IMG/VR virus record: IMGVR_UViG_3300046519_000190
Location: 1 to 64,000 of that record
Origin: a virus
DNA length: 64,000 bases
Reading direction: 5' to 3' (one strand)
Under the pieces are notes generated by a model. It was not told the DNA's origin. It worked only from the letters and a program-made list of their open reading frames with translations, and did not search any database. Shown here piece by piece: positions 14,586 through 22,380 of this stretch (position 1 is the first letter of the stretch; every line of letters begins with the position of its first letter). Both the position numbers and the translations under genes were made by a program.

Positions 14586-14687
14586 TTACCCCAATGCGAC
14601 AATGATAAGACCGGTGACTATGAGCAGAATGCCTACAATGATCACCAGGTCCGGGTCTTCTTCGACGAAAGCCTTTATGCGGCCCAT
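14586..14687 (-). CDS. Small single-pass membrane protein (33 aa)
   Basis: The ATG at 14687 follows directly on the stop of the upstream gene, and the frame encodes a charged N-terminus (MGRIKAFVEEDPD) and one hydrophobic helix (LVIIVGILLIVTGLIIVALG). It fits exactly into the gap between two coupled genes. Probably an inner-membrane peptide; function unknown. Confidence 0.65.
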   Translation of the reverse strand: MGRIKAFVEEDPDLVIIVGILLIVTGLIIVALG

Positions 14688-14906
14688 TCAGTCACCGAAG
14701 TGTTCGTTGATGCAGTCACACTTGCCAATGCGCAGAGCTTCATCGACCTCTTTCAGCTTTGCACTGGCATCCAAACGGCTTTTTGCCTTGCCCAGATACT
14801 GCTCGACGAGGAACGAGATTGCTCCCAGCTCGTCGTCGAAGCCTTTCAAGTTCTTAACCAGATCCACCGGAACATCAGCGTTCGGGCACACAGCGATAGA
14901 AGGCAT
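14688..14906 (-). CDS. Hypothetical protein (72 aa)
   Basis: Not recognised. A helical protein with a C-terminal CDC pair (IGKCDCINEHFGD). First gene of the run down to 13588; an AACAGGAAGC binding site precedes it. A TATAAT box overlaps the stop of the gene upstream (about 14932), a possible promoter. Confidence 0.75.
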   Translation of the reverse strand: MPSIAVCPNADVPVDLVKNLKGFDDELGAISFLVEQYLGKAKSRLDASAKLKEVDEALRIGKCDCINEHFGD

Positions 14907-14933
14907 AACAAAGCTTCCTGTTAGCAGTTGTGA

Positions 14934-15686
14934 TTATAAGCGTTCGAGATTGGCGCGTGGAGGCTCAAGCTCTTCTTGCGCGTTCGACCGATCTTCAACA
15001 AAGGGTTCGACGTTGCGCTTGTACTGGTACTGCTGACCCTCGCTGAGCTTCCACTCAACCTCATGACCGCAGGCGCCATTGCTGCACAGCTTCTTGTCTT
15101 CGCTGTGCATGGGGATCATGTCGCAGCCGCACTTGATGCAGACCTTCGTACCACGATGCCGGAGCAGGAACTTCTCAGCCTCCTTCCATGCCTGGCCATC
15201 GTCCGCTTTGAGCATGTCTTCAAGGCGATCAAGTGCGTCTGTCAGATGCCCCATCGTCACGACATGGGCTTCGCTTGCACGGAACGAACGGTCGTTGGCT
15301 TGCTCAAGGTCTGCACGCAGAGCCATTTCACGGTCAACCGCGTCGTGGACATCTTTGACGGTCTGACAGAAGAGCGGGCTGTCTTTGCTGAGGCGCTGTT
15401 GCTCGGCCGAATACCGGGTGTTGCACATCGCAGCGACACCACAAGCAACCAAACGCTGGCGCTCGATTTCGAGTTCAGCAGCCAGCTTCTTCTCGTTGGC
15501 TTCTGCGGTTTCACACCAGGCCGCAATCGTGGTGACTTTCTTGGTCAGACGCTCGATTTCAGCGGTCTTCTGTTTGTTGGCCTGGTAGATACGATTGAAG
15601 TTCTCAATCGAGGTCTTGGTTGTTTCGTTGGCCATAGCCAACGTATCGCGGAGTTTCTGCATTTCTGTGAATGGCCAAATGTTCAT
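14934..15686 (-). CDS. Coiled-coil protein with zinc ribbon (250 aa)
   Basis: Residues about 5-160 are a long heptad-like helix rich in Glu, Lys and Ala; around 180-210 CIKCGCDM and CSNGACGHE form a four-Cys zinc ribbon. The ATG at 15686 overlaps the upstream stop (ATGA); a TTG two codons earlier belongs to the upstream reading. The role is unknown; scaffolding or nucleic-acid binding is possible. Confidence 0.75.
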   Translation of the reverse strand: MNIWPFTEMQKLRDTLAMANETTKTSIENFNRIYQANKQKTAEIERLTKKVTTIAAWCETAEANEKKLAAELEIERQRLVACGVAAMCNTRYSAEQQRLSKDSPLFCQTVKDVHDAVDREMALRADLEQANDRSFRASEAHVVTMGHLTDALDRLEDMLKADDGQAWKEAEKFLLRHRGTKVCIKCGCDMIPMHSEDKKLCSNGACGHEVEWKLSEGQQYQYKRNVEPFVEDRSNAQEELEPPRANLERL

Positions 15687-15877
15687 GCCCAACCTCCCAT
15701 AAATTTGCGGCTTTCAACTTGGAATTCCACCTGAATGGCTTCTTCCAGTTCCAATTCTTCTGCGATCCGGATTTCTTCGGCTCGCTCGATGTGATCTGCT
15801 CGGACTACCAACAACTGCATCAGTTCCGCAATGCAGATTTCCTTCATCCGGGTTTCGAACTTCAATGGCGCTGCCAT
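15683..15877 (-). CDS. Small helical protein with C-terminal GGWA tail (64 aa)
   Basis: Almost entirely an amphipathic Glu/Ile-rich helix (RAEEIRIAEELELEEAIQ), ending SRKFMGGWA. The codons for GGWA (GGA GGT TGG GCA) also contain a good Shine-Dalgarno sequence for the next gene, so this copy of the tail may be dual-purpose. Confidence 0.75.
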   Translation of the reverse strand: MAAPLKFETRMKEICIAELMQLLVVRADHIERAEEIRIAEELELEEAIQVEFQVESRKFMGGWA

Positions 15878-16104
15878 AGTTTGATCATCCGTTCGTCGAT
15901 GTCAGCCATCTTTTCCAGCTTTTCTTGAAGATCGTGGGTGAGATACTCAACCATGAAGCTCTTGTCGCTCTCACAGCCATCGAGAGCTTCGCAGGCTTTG
16001 TACAGTCTGCGCTGGGCATCACCCACACGCAGATACTGGGTGCTGTGTTGAAAATGCAGCACAACCAACATCGGCAGGTTGCGCAGTCGATACAGCCAAA
16101 TCAT
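15862..16104 (-). CDS. Hypothetical protein (80 aa)
   Basis: Not recognised. The start at 16104 overlaps the stop of the membrane-protein gene (ATGA). A hydrophobic N-terminal stretch (MIWLYRLRNLPMLVVLHF) may be a membrane anchor; the rest is helical and charged. It overlaps the next gene by 16 bases. Confidence 0.7.
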   Translation of the reverse strand: MIWLYRLRNLPMLVVLHFQHSTQYLRVGDAQRRLYKACEALDGCESDKSFMVEYLTHDLQEKLEKMADIDERMIKLWQRH

Positions 16105-16310
16105 GAACCAGCTCCTACTGCGACCGAGATATGAAAGGGGAAGGTGTACCAGCAGAGCCAGCAGAAGAATGCGGCAATCGCTGCGATGAAGTAGAACTCG
16201 CCCACCACCCGGCCAGCCCAACCCAGACCACCATACAGAGTAGCGGCTGCAACAACCACGCAGTACGCAGCAATCCCGAAGATAACGAACCAGCCAATGG
16301 CGATGAGCAT
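16101..16310 (-). CDS. Small membrane protein, two helices (69 aa)
   Basis: Two hydrophobic segments (about residues 2-25 and 38-62) separated by a short glycine-rich loop. No signal cleavage site is obvious. Likely an inner-membrane protein; function unknown. Confidence 0.75.
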   Translation of the reverse strand: MLIAIGWFVIFGIAAYCVVVAAATLYGGLGWAGRVVGEFYFIAAIAAFFCWLCWYTFPFHISVAVGAGS

Positions 16311-16313
16311 TGC

Positions 16314-16985
16314 TTAACCCTCCAGCTCAGCGTAGGTATTCGCGCCTTTCTTCGCGAACTTGAAGCGAGCCAGGATACCCTTGCCGCGTGGCACTTCTTC
16401 CTGGTTCTCGTACTCTTGCTTCTCGGCGTTCCAGTCACCCTCAGACAGATAGGTGCCGGTCAGCGTGACGCTCGGGCAACGGCCGTCGATGATGCCCTGG
16501 ATCAGCCCGCTGATGCCACTTGGGCCGAATTCGATGATCTGGCCATTCTCAGCTTCGAACTGCATGGTCACAGAGCTGCGACCGCGTGTGTAGCCAATGA
16601 AGCGCAACCCGGATTCGAAGATAGGCGTGTGATCCAGAGCTTCGATCTGGCTAATCAACCTTTTCTTGAGCCACTGACTGTGGGCGTGCTTGCGCTTGTT
16701 CGAGGCTTCGTACTCGGCCCACTGGTCGATCTGTTCCTGAGTCAACTGCGGAATGTGAGAAGGGCGGCATGTTCCGTGAAAGCCGGGCCACGCTACGTCA
16801 ACACCAAGATCAGGCTCGTCGCCCAGAGTGTCGCGTGCTTCTTGAGCGGCCTTGTTCACAGCTTCGTGACCGCCGTTGATTGGCCACTCACCATCCCAGC
16901 CGACGTAGTAGTGACCAGTCACGGTGTCTTTCATCAAGCACCAGGCTTTTGGAGCTTTACCCTTTGCAGTCCCGACGATCTTCAT
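16314..16985 (-). CDS. Hypothetical protein (223 aa)
   Basis: Not recognised. N-terminal beta segment (HYYVGWDGEWPINGG), a charged helix in the middle (EYEASNKRKHAHSQWLKKR), then a beta-type C-terminal half with a Lys-rich end. First gene of a coupled run; a GAGAGGCAAC site precedes the start, and a 9-bp inverted repeat (17009-17034) lies in the leader. Confidence 0.75.
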   Translation of the reverse strand: MKIVGTAKGKAPKAWCLMKDTVTGHYYVGWDGEWPINGGHEAVNKAAQEARDTLGDEPDLGVDVAWPGFHGTCRPSHIPQLTQEQIDQWAEYEASNKRKHAHSQWLKKRLISQIEALDHTPIFESGLRFIGYTRGRSSVTMQFEAENGQIIEFGPSGISGLIQGIIDGRCPSVTLTGTYLSEGDWNAEKQEYENQEEVPRGKGILARFKFAKKGANTYAELEG

Positions 16986-17008
16986 TGTTGCCTCTCGCTT
17001 TCGTTGTG

Positions 17009-17034
17009 AGTGCGCTCAGTCTATAGAGCGCACT
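17009..17034 (-). other. Perfect inverted repeat, 9-bp arms
   Basis: AGTGCGCTC and GAGCGCACT around an eight-base loop (TATAGACT on the minus strand), between the stop at 17058 and the start at 16985. No U-tract. Could be a transcript-end hairpin, a leader hairpin or an operator. Confidence 0.5.
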
Positions 17035-17057
17035 GTGGGTTTGTGTGGGCGCCAGTG

Positions 17058-17756
17058 TTACGCCATCTTCTCGCGCAGGCGAGTTGGCTGACCAACCGCT
17101 TGGGCGCATTCAACCGGGTGGTTCTCGCGTGCCCAAAGCATCATGGCGTAGTTGGCCACATCCACAGGGTCGAACCGCTTCTCGCCACGATGAGCCTGGG
17201 ATTGCAGTTCGCGCTTGAGCTGCTCGACCGTCACTTTTTGCTCGTCGTACCAACCGGCGCAGCCCTTGATCAGCTTGCGCCCCATCTTCTCGCGCATACG
17301 GTTGACGAAACGCTGGCCGGCCCAATCGTCGAAGTGTTCCTCTACCATATTCGGCTTGGCCTTCGGTTGATTGAGGTTGATCATGTGGGCAAGTTGCTGG
17401 TTCACCAACTTCAAGGCGTTGGTGAGCCGTATATTTTCTTCGGTCAGATCGACGATTCGGCCTTCCACTTCTTTTCGTTGAGCCAATAGCTTCTCTTCTC
17501 CCTTCTTGAAGGCTGCATCGACGTGCTTGGTGCCGAGAACTTTGGCAGCGTGGTCAACGAGCCAACTGAAGGTCTTGAGCGTCAGCATGCCCAGAGCAAC
17601 CTGAATGACTGACAGGATCAGCGCGGACTTCAACGCCAACTCACCGCTGTACCACTCGACCCAACTGTTGAACAGAACGCCGGCGCTGGTGTTGAACGTA
17701 ATGAGTGCCGCTGCGAAGACCATCAGATACCACATTTCTTTTGCAAACGCTTTCAT
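17058..17756 (-). CDS. Membrane-anchored coiled-coil protein (232 aa)
   Basis: The start at 17756 (MKAFAKEMWYL) follows a GAGGCAGTACC site. Two hydrophobic segments (about 8-30 and 43-62) form a hairpin in the membrane, followed by a long helix (about 75-120) and a soluble C-terminal domain (WAGQRFVNRMREKMG, FDPVDVANYAMMLWAR). The C-terminal part resembles domains seen in phage membrane-associated proteins of unknown role. Confidence 0.75.
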   Translation of the reverse strand: MKAFAKEMWYLMVFAAALITFNTSAGVLFNSWVEWYSGELALKSALILSVIQVALGMLTLKTFSWLVDHAAKVLGTKHVDAAFKKGEEKLLAQRKEVEGRIVDLTEENIRLTNALKLVNQQLAHMINLNQPKAKPNMVEEHFDDWAGQRFVNRMREKMGRKLIKGCAGWYDEQKVTVEQLKRELQSQAHRGEKRFDPVDVANYAMMLWARENHPVECAQAVGQPTRLREKMA

Positions 17757-17772
17757 CGGTACTGCCTCTTGG

Positions 17773-18171
17773 TTATGCCCAGGTGCCGTATGCTTCTGGG
17801 CGATTTGGTTCTTTCTTGAGTGGTGAAGGCATGAGCCGATCACCATTTCTCAACGCTGTCTGTATGGCCGCAAGGATCGTATCCGGTCCCCATTTGGTAT
17901 CCTGGAACGCCCTGATTCTGTCCGTGATCGTTATTGGGTCGTAGCCCTGCTCATGAAGCAGGTCGAAGATTTTCATCCACTTGACGGCTTCTTTTTCAGC
18001 CTCTTCTGCTTCACCTTCTTCGCGAGCCTTTCTGTCGGCCATTTGAGCCTCCCAGGCTGCGATCTTTGCAGCTTGGGCTTCCTCAGAAGCCTTCATCTGC
18101 TTTTCGCGTTCGGCTACAAGCCTGGCCAACTGCTCTTCAAGCTCTTCGGGGTCTGTGCTGGTGGCTTTCAT
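17773..18171 (-). CDS. Coiled-coil protein with C-terminal YGTWA tail (132 aa)
   Basis: Residues 8-65 are a Glu/Lys/Ala coiled coil; then a helical domain (WMKIFDLLHEQGYDPITITDRI) and a Pro-containing linker ending NRPEAYGTWA. The stop is 17 bases before the next start, so the tail is independent of any start-codon overlap. Its start overlaps the upstream stop (ATGA). Confidence 0.8.
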   Translation of the reverse strand: MKATSTDPEELEEQLARLVAEREKQMKASEEAQAAKIAAWEAQMADRKAREEGEAEEAEKEAVKWMKIFDLLHEQGYDPITITDRIRAFQDTKWGPDTILAAIQTALRNGDRLMPSPLKKEPNRPEAYGTWA

Positions 18172-18422
18172 GCCCAGTTCCCCATGCCCATCGATTCGAG
18201 CCGCTCCTGGCGCTCTTCCTCTTCGAACTGCTTGGCGATCGCATCCAGTTCAGCCTGCTCGATTCGGCGGCGAACGACTTTGATCTGGTCAGCCTCATCT
18301 TTCACAGCCATCTGAATATGCAGGTTGATCCGGCGCTGCATGTCAGCCTTCTGAGCCTGAATCTCATCCAGCTCTTCGTCTGTCAGGTCGACTGACAGAC
18401 GACGGTAGTTAGCATTGGTCAT
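18168..18422 (-). CDS. Coiled-coil protein with C-terminal GNWA tail (84 aa)
   Basis: Charged and fully helical (LTDEELDEIQAQKADMQRR), ending ERLESMGMGNWA. The start at 18422 overlaps the upstream stop (ATGA). It is the middle of three consecutive tagged genes, which suggests the tail is common to this operon. Confidence 0.8.
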   Translation of the reverse strand: MTNANYRRLSVDLTDEELDEIQAQKADMQRRINLHIQMAVKDEADQIKVVRRRIEQAELDAIAKQFEEEERQERLESMGMGNWA

Positions 18423-18700
18423 GCCCAACCCCCAAAGTCTTCTGGACGCACCGGGTTGTCGCGCTGCTCTTGGAGTCGAACGCGGTTGTCTTCGTGAATA
18501 TTCAGAGCCTCAAACCCTGTCATCCCTTCTGGGAGACATTTCAAGCAGAGTCGACCTTCATCCAGATCGAACAGCTTGGCTTTGCTGCTGAGCACACCAC
18601 ACTTGACGCAAGCAGTGGTGAACTGGCTCATGACGCTTGCAGCTTTCGCCTTCTGTTCCTGAATCTTCTTCTGGAAGTTGATATCGCGGTTCTTCCTCAT
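18419..18700 (-). CDS. Zinc-ribbon protein with C-terminal FGGWA tail (93 aa)
   Basis: Basic helical N-terminus, then CVKCG and CLKC pairs forming a zinc ribbon (about residues 31-55), then a helix and the tail NPVRPEDFGGWA. It is the first of three consecutive tagged genes. An AAGGAGAAG binding site precedes the start. Confidence 0.8.
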   Translation of the reverse strand: MRKNRDINFQKKIQEQKAKAASVMSQFTTACVKCGVLSSKAKLFDLDEGRLCLKCLPEGMTGFEALNIHEDNRVRLQEQRDNPVRPEDFGGWA

Positions 18701-18747
18701 AAACTTCTCCTTTCACAGACTGCAATTTTACAGACTGATGATTGGCA

Positions 18748-18783
18748 TCGTGTGGCGTTCGAAGCTCTATAACGCGCTGTGAG
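18748..18783 (-). other. Intercistronic hairpin without U-tract
   Basis: Just after the stop at 18795 the minus strand can pair GAAGCTC with GAGCTTC across a 13-base loop. No T-run follows. Confidence 0.35.
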
Positions 18784-18794
18784 CTTCGATCTTT

Positions 18795-19349
18795 TCAAGC
18801 GTCATGCTTGCGCGTCATGCTCGCAATCGTCGCTTGTGCGCGCTCTGAGCGCTGCTGCCTGACAATTCCCGCAGTCTCTTTGATGTACTGCTCAGCGCCC
18901 TTCAACCAGTCCAAGTTAATGGTCCATCCGAAGGAGCTTCTGATGCCGTATATCTCGAACTGCCGCATCACGTACTCTTCGGCCAAGTCCTCTGGCCACT
19001 CGTTCACCTGCATCAGATGTAGGAGCGCTCTTGCGAGGTTCCCAGTTGCAGCCGCACGACCCATATGCTTGACCTGGTGACAGGCCGGGCACAGGGAAAC
19101 CAGCCCTACCAGCGTCTGCACCCGGGCGCTGTCGTTGTAGTCCCAGATTTCGTGACACTCGACAGGGTGTTTCTTGCCAACATCACCGCAGACTTCACAC
19201 CGATGATTCGCCCTGGTGTAGCAGGCGTTGCGGAGATAGTCCCATTGCGACGGTTTCAGGTGGCTTCTGAGGTTGTCACCCCATTGAGCGGCCGGCACCA
19301 GTTCGATGGTCAGCTTCGGAGGGTTGTATGGATGAAAGGGATTGTTCAT
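18795..19349 (-). CDS. HNH endonuclease (184 aa)
   Basis: NHRCEVCG (about residue 50), VECHEIWDYND (the first His of HNH), LVGLVSLCPACHQVKHMGRA (second zinc pair and last His) make a complete HNH nuclease with two CxxC zinc knuckles. These enzymes nick or cut double-stranded DNA. As a freestanding copy in a phage it may be a homing endonuclease or a DNA-processing enzyme. Coupled upstream to a 59-residue Cys protein through ATGA. Confidence 0.85.
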   Translation of the reverse strand: MNNPFHPYNPPKLTIELVPAAQWGDNLRSHLKPSQWDYLRNACYTRANHRCEVCGDVGKKHPVECHEIWDYNDSARVQTLVGLVSLCPACHQVKHMGRAAATGNLARALLHLMQVNEWPEDLAEEYVMRQFEIYGIRSSFGWTINLDWLKGAEQYIKETAGIVRQQRSERAQATIASMTRKHDA

Positions 19350-19525
19350 TTGAGCCTCCGCATCAGATCGATGGTGCCAGCCTCACGTTTAGCCACAGCG
19401 CAAGCGCTGTGTTCCGTAAACAAACTGGTGTAGTAGGCCGCAGTCTTGCCGGTCACATCATTTCTGGCACGCTCAGCGGCGCTGGGTACGAGAATAATCG
19501 GCTTGTTGCAGATGGTGCAGTTCAT
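19346..19525 (-). CDS. Small cysteine protein (59 aa)
   Basis: Opens MNCTICNKPIILVPSAAERA, giving a CxxC; a later His and Cys (FTEHSAC) complete a likely zinc site. The frame fits exactly between the stop and start of its neighbours, with overlaps on both sides. Probably a DNA- or protein-binding accessory of the HNH gene; function unknown. Confidence 0.75.
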   Translation of the reverse strand: MNCTICNKPIILVPSAAERARNDVTGKTAAYYTSLFTEHSACAVAKREAGTIDLMRRLK

Positions 19526-19686
19526 ACAGACTCAACCCATTTGGTGAGCTGCACATCCAGACCTGCCAGGTCGACGAATTCATCCGGGTCGGCATCTTCA
19601 ACCATTTCGCTGACGCCATCCTGAAAGCCCATCATGTAGGCTGTCTTCAACATTTCTGCCAGTTTGGCTTCGGTTAGCTGTTTCAT
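19522..19686 (-). CDS. Small acidic protein (54 aa)
   Basis: Helical N-terminus with a DGVSEMVEDADPDEF acidic stretch. Its start and stop codons overlap both neighbours (ATGA), which supports it as a real gene. Not recognised. Confidence 0.7.
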   Translation of the reverse strand: MKQLTEAKLAEMLKTAYMMGFQDGVSEMVEDADPDEFVDLAGLDVQLTKWVESV

Positions 19687-19895
19687 GCCCAGGGACTCTC
19701 TTGAAGTTTTGGTTCCGGGTTGTATAGGGCTTTGACGTGAACACGACCGCCGATGTAGTGCCAGTCATGCAGAAAGCCAGTTTCTTGGGTCAGACGGATG
19801 CACATCGCTTCCGCTTCTGCTTTTGGCATGTCGAACAGACCAACACTCTCGCCGTTCTTGTACACCTCGTCGTTGCAGCTTTCAGTGTTTGCCAT
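19683..19895 (-). CDS. Hypothetical protein ending in PWA (70 aa)
   Basis: Small alpha/beta protein resembling double-stranded-RNA-binding-like or DUF1653-type short domains only in size; not recognised. It ends EPKLQESPWA, a weak form of the shared tail. First gene of the run down to 18795, downstream of the terminator at 19910. Confidence 0.7.
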   Translation of the reverse strand: MANTESCNDEVYKNGESVGLFDMPKAEAEAMCIRLTQETGFLHDWHYIGGRVHVKALYNPEPKLQESPWA

Positions 19896-19909
19896 AAAAA
19901 CGTCTCCAC

Positions 19910-19932
19910 AAAAAAGCCCGCCGAAGCGGGCT
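19910..19932 (-). terminator. Rho-independent terminator
   Basis: AGCCCGC, loop TTCG on the minus strand, GCGGGCT followed by TTTTTT. Ends the monocistronic unit of the gene at 19950. Confidence 0.9.
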
Positions 19933-19949
19933 GAGGTTAGGGATTTGGA

Positions 19950-20783
19950 TTACTCGGCGTCGTCTTCCGCTACGCCACCAGCTTCTGCGGACTTGATGCT
20001 GGTCAGCAGGGGGAACAGGGTGGAAGTCGGGTTGACGACCAACTTGCCGGCTTCTTTCTTGGCAATGCCCAGGGTAGGAAGCAGGTTCATGAGCTGGGTG
20101 GTCTGGCTCGACGAAGTACCCTCGCTGTACGGCCGGCTGAGGTACGTGTCTTTGAGCTGCTTGCTGGTCATTTCGCCGTTGGTCAGCAGAAAGTTGATGG
20201 CGATCCGGGTGTAGTTCGACAGCGCAGCGCCTTTGCTGACGTGTGCGAACAGATTGATAGCCTTCTCACCGATCTTCTTCGGCATCTTGGTGTCGATCAG
20301 CTCCAGCAGGGCCAGACGCTTGTCGAACCGCTCTTCGTCAGACAGAGCCAGGTCAGTGGTGTCGAGGGTCAGCAAGTCGTCGAGCTTGTCACCCAGCGAC
20401 ACTGCGAGGGCTTCGCTCTTGGCCATGCCAGCGGTGCTGATGCGCTTGGTTTGTGGCGCTGCACGTTTCTTGGTCTGAGCTTCCGGCATCTTCGCGTCTT
20501 CTGGGTGATGCTCGGATGTCGCGTTGATTTCTTCGAGAGCCATTTTGCGCAGCTCGTCGTTGGTTACAGCCTTGCCGGCTTCGATCATGTGATCTTCGCT
20601 CGGGACTTCTGCAACGCCAGTTTGCATGCCTTCGATGACAAGGGTTTCACCCAGGCCAGCTTCGAGGTCATCGAACATCGCGTCCAGGTCAGATACGCTC
20701 TGACCTACTGCACCTACCACAATTTCATCCACACCAGATTCTTGTTCTGGAGCTTCTTGTTCGATACGTTGAAGTTTGGCCAT
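19950..20783 (-). CDS. Hypothetical protein (277 aa)
   Basis: Not recognised. The first 90 residues are acidic and probably disordered; a basic Pro-rich linker (KKRAAPQTKRIS) leads into a helical C-terminal domain (about 140-260) with a possible winged-helix segment (TRIAINFLLTNGEMTSKQLKDTYLSR). Monocistronic with its own terminator, so probably needed in a distinct amount. DNA binding is an inference from the C-terminal pattern. Confidence 0.75.
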   Translation of the reverse strand: MAKLQRIEQEAPEQESGVDEIVVGAVGQSVSDLDAMFDDLEAGLGETLVIEGMQTGVAEVPSEDHMIEAGKAVTNDELRKMALEEINATSEHHPEDAKMPEAQTKKRAAPQTKRISTAGMAKSEALAVSLGDKLDDLLTLDTTDLALSDEERFDKRLALLELIDTKMPKKIGEKAINLFAHVSKGAALSNYTRIAINFLLTNGEMTSKQLKDTYLSRPYSEGTSSSQTTQLMNLLPTLGIAKKEAGKLVVNPTSTLFPLLTSIKSAEAGGVAEDDAE

Positions 20784-20887
20784 CTGAGTGTTACCCCTGT
20801 TTGATTAAGTTGCGTTTGAATGACGCTTGAGAGACTGCGATATTACAGAGCAAATCCAGGCAGCATCTGGCGAAGTCCTGGGTTCCT

Positions 20888-21487
20888 TCAATCAGCCGGA
20901 ACAGTAACCAAAGGATCGGTGATGATCAGACGACGGCCATCGGTCATGTAGTTGGCTGGGTTGCAGAGGTCATGCAGAAGGTCCAGTTGGCTCGTCTTCA
21001 TGAAGTCCGCGATCCACGTTAAAGCTTTGGAGATTGACTGGCTGAACAGGTTCGACAGAGCCAGCTCTTGAATAGCTCCAGCGTATCGTTCCTGTGCAGG
21101 GATGATCCCCTCGAAACGGTCACTCTCCAGCATACGATGCCGGATTGTCGCAATGATCGAATCGCGCTCGTAATAGAGTGGACGATGATCACACGGGTGA
21201 ATCTCTTGCAGGCGTTTCAGCTCGATCAGGTGAACCCCATCCGGGTGTTCAGACGACTTCATTTGTCCGTGATACTCGACAAACTCCACGATCCCATCAC
21301 AGCCTTTTACCCGACCACCGAGAAGCCAGGTTACAGTGGTCGTATCAACGGTCAGCTTGAGCACGGTATTCGGACAGCAGCCTTCGAACACAACGGAAAA
21401 TTCACCACGCCCCAGCTCTTTCTTGCCTTTTAAAACGGGGAACTGCGCCAGATAATCTGGCGCGTCCTCTAATTCGAAGTGACTCAA
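20888..21487 (-). CDS. Protein-kinase-like protein (199 aa)
   Basis: KELGRGEFSVVFEG (about residues 24-37) matches a protein-kinase glycine loop, VLKLT supplies a strand-3 Lys, and LLHDLCNPANYM with LIITDPL near the C-terminus resemble the catalytic loop (D, N) and a DFG-like Asp. It is shorter than normal kinases, so it may be a minimal kinase or pseudokinase. Translation starts at a TTG overlapping the upstream stop. A role in modifying host proteins is possible. Confidence 0.65.
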   Translation of the reverse strand: MSHFELEDAPDYLAQFPVLKGKKELGRGEFSVVFEGCCPNTVLKLTVDTTTVTWLLGGRVKGCDGIVEFVEYHGQMKSSEHPDGVHLIELKRLQEIHPCDHRPLYYERDSIIATIRHRMLESDRFEGIIPAQERYAGAIQELALSNLFSQSISKALTWIADFMKTSQLDLLHDLCNPANYMTDGRRLIITDPLVTVPAD

Positions 21488-21975
21488 GACCAGCCCCCAA
21501 CAGCTACACCCTTTTCGGCTGCGGCTGCGATCTGCTCTTCGTCCATGATGATTGAACTGCCTTTGACGACAGGTGCCAACTCGTTGTCGGCTTCGATGAA
21601 GGTTGTCTCGCCGTCTTCGTCGATGTCCATAGTGCTGTTGGTGTAGCGCAGCAGCATGTCCTCATACGCAGACTCGGCCGCAGACTTCGTGCGGAAGGTT
21701 TCGGTTGCAGCCGGGTCGAGCACCCAACCTTTGTCTTCCATCTTCTCCTCGTCCCACTCGGACGATTTGACGATGACGCGGTTGTACACCTGGATGCCGT
21801 GACTATGACGGTACTCAGCAGGCAAGCTCTTGTTGTAGCGGCCGATCCAGTGCAAGCGAACCCACAACTTGCCGTTGCGGTACTCTTTCAGCGTGAACGC
21901 CGGCGTGTCTTTCTTTTCAGCCCAGGCTTTGGAGGTCAAGCCGGAACCATCGATGTCCTGATACAGATCGGCCAT
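21484..21975 (-). CDS. Hypothetical protein with C-terminal GGWS tail (163 aa)
   Basis: Not recognised. The start at 21975 (MADLYQD) follows directly on the upstream stop. Beta-rich N-terminal half (GKLWVRLHWIGRYN), an acidic C-terminal region and the tail GVAVGGWS. The stop overlaps the TTG start of the kinase-like gene. Confidence 0.75.
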   Translation of the reverse strand: MADLYQDIDGSGLTSKAWAEKKDTPAFTLKEYRNGKLWVRLHWIGRYNKSLPAEYRHSHGIQVYNRVIVKSSEWDEEKMEDKGWVLDPAATETFRTKSAAESAYEDMLLRYTNSTMDIDEDGETTFIEADNELAPVVKGSSIIMDEEQIAAAAEKGVAVGGWS

Positions 21976-21976
21976 G

Positions 21977-22309
21977 TCAGTTGCTCTTATCACAGATTGC
22001 GGGGGTGCCCACCAGCTCAGTCGAAAAGCGGTTGCTTTTGCGATAGATGTAGGTCTTTTCGGTAACGTCCCAGAGACTGCCGATCTTGACGTTCTGGGCT
22101 TTGGTCTTGCTGCAACTCAGACGGTTGTTCTCGTAGAGCTGGCCAGTCTTGATGTCACGCAGGTTGACCTTGCTGTTGGTCTTGCTCGTCAGATAGACGC
22201 TCTCGACCTTCACAGTGATCCGGCGCTGATCGAAGTCCTCGCGACTCTCACAGCCTGCAAGCATTACTGCCGCTGCGAGTGTCATTGTGCCTAACAGTCT
22301 TGCTTTCAT
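21977..22309 (-). CDS. Putative lipoprotein (110 aa)
   Basis: The start at 22309 (MKARLL) has GGAG nine bases upstream. Signal peptide with lipobox MLAGC at about residues 16-20, then a soluble beta-type domain (RITVKVESVYLTSK, TEKTYIYRKSNRF). Likely a lipid-anchored periplasmic protein; its role is unknown. Confidence 0.8.
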   Translation of the reverse strand: MKARLLGTMTLAAAVMLAGCESREDFDQRRITVKVESVYLTSKTNSKVNLRDIKTGQLYENNRLSCSKTKAQNVKIGSLWDVTEKTYIYRKSNRFSTELVGTPAICDKSN

Positions 22310-22343
22310 GATTGCTCCTGATGTTGCGCTGTTTCTTGTGAAG

Positions 22344-22376
22344 CACACTATGCTCTGATTTCGCAGGCATAGTGTG
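22344..22376 (-). other. Inverted repeat, 10-bp arms
   Basis: CACACTATGC and GCATAGTGTG around a 13-base loop, five bases after the stop at 22381. No U-tract. It closes the exonuclease unit or forms a leader structure for the lipoprotein gene. Confidence 0.5.
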
Positions 22377-22380
22377 GCGT

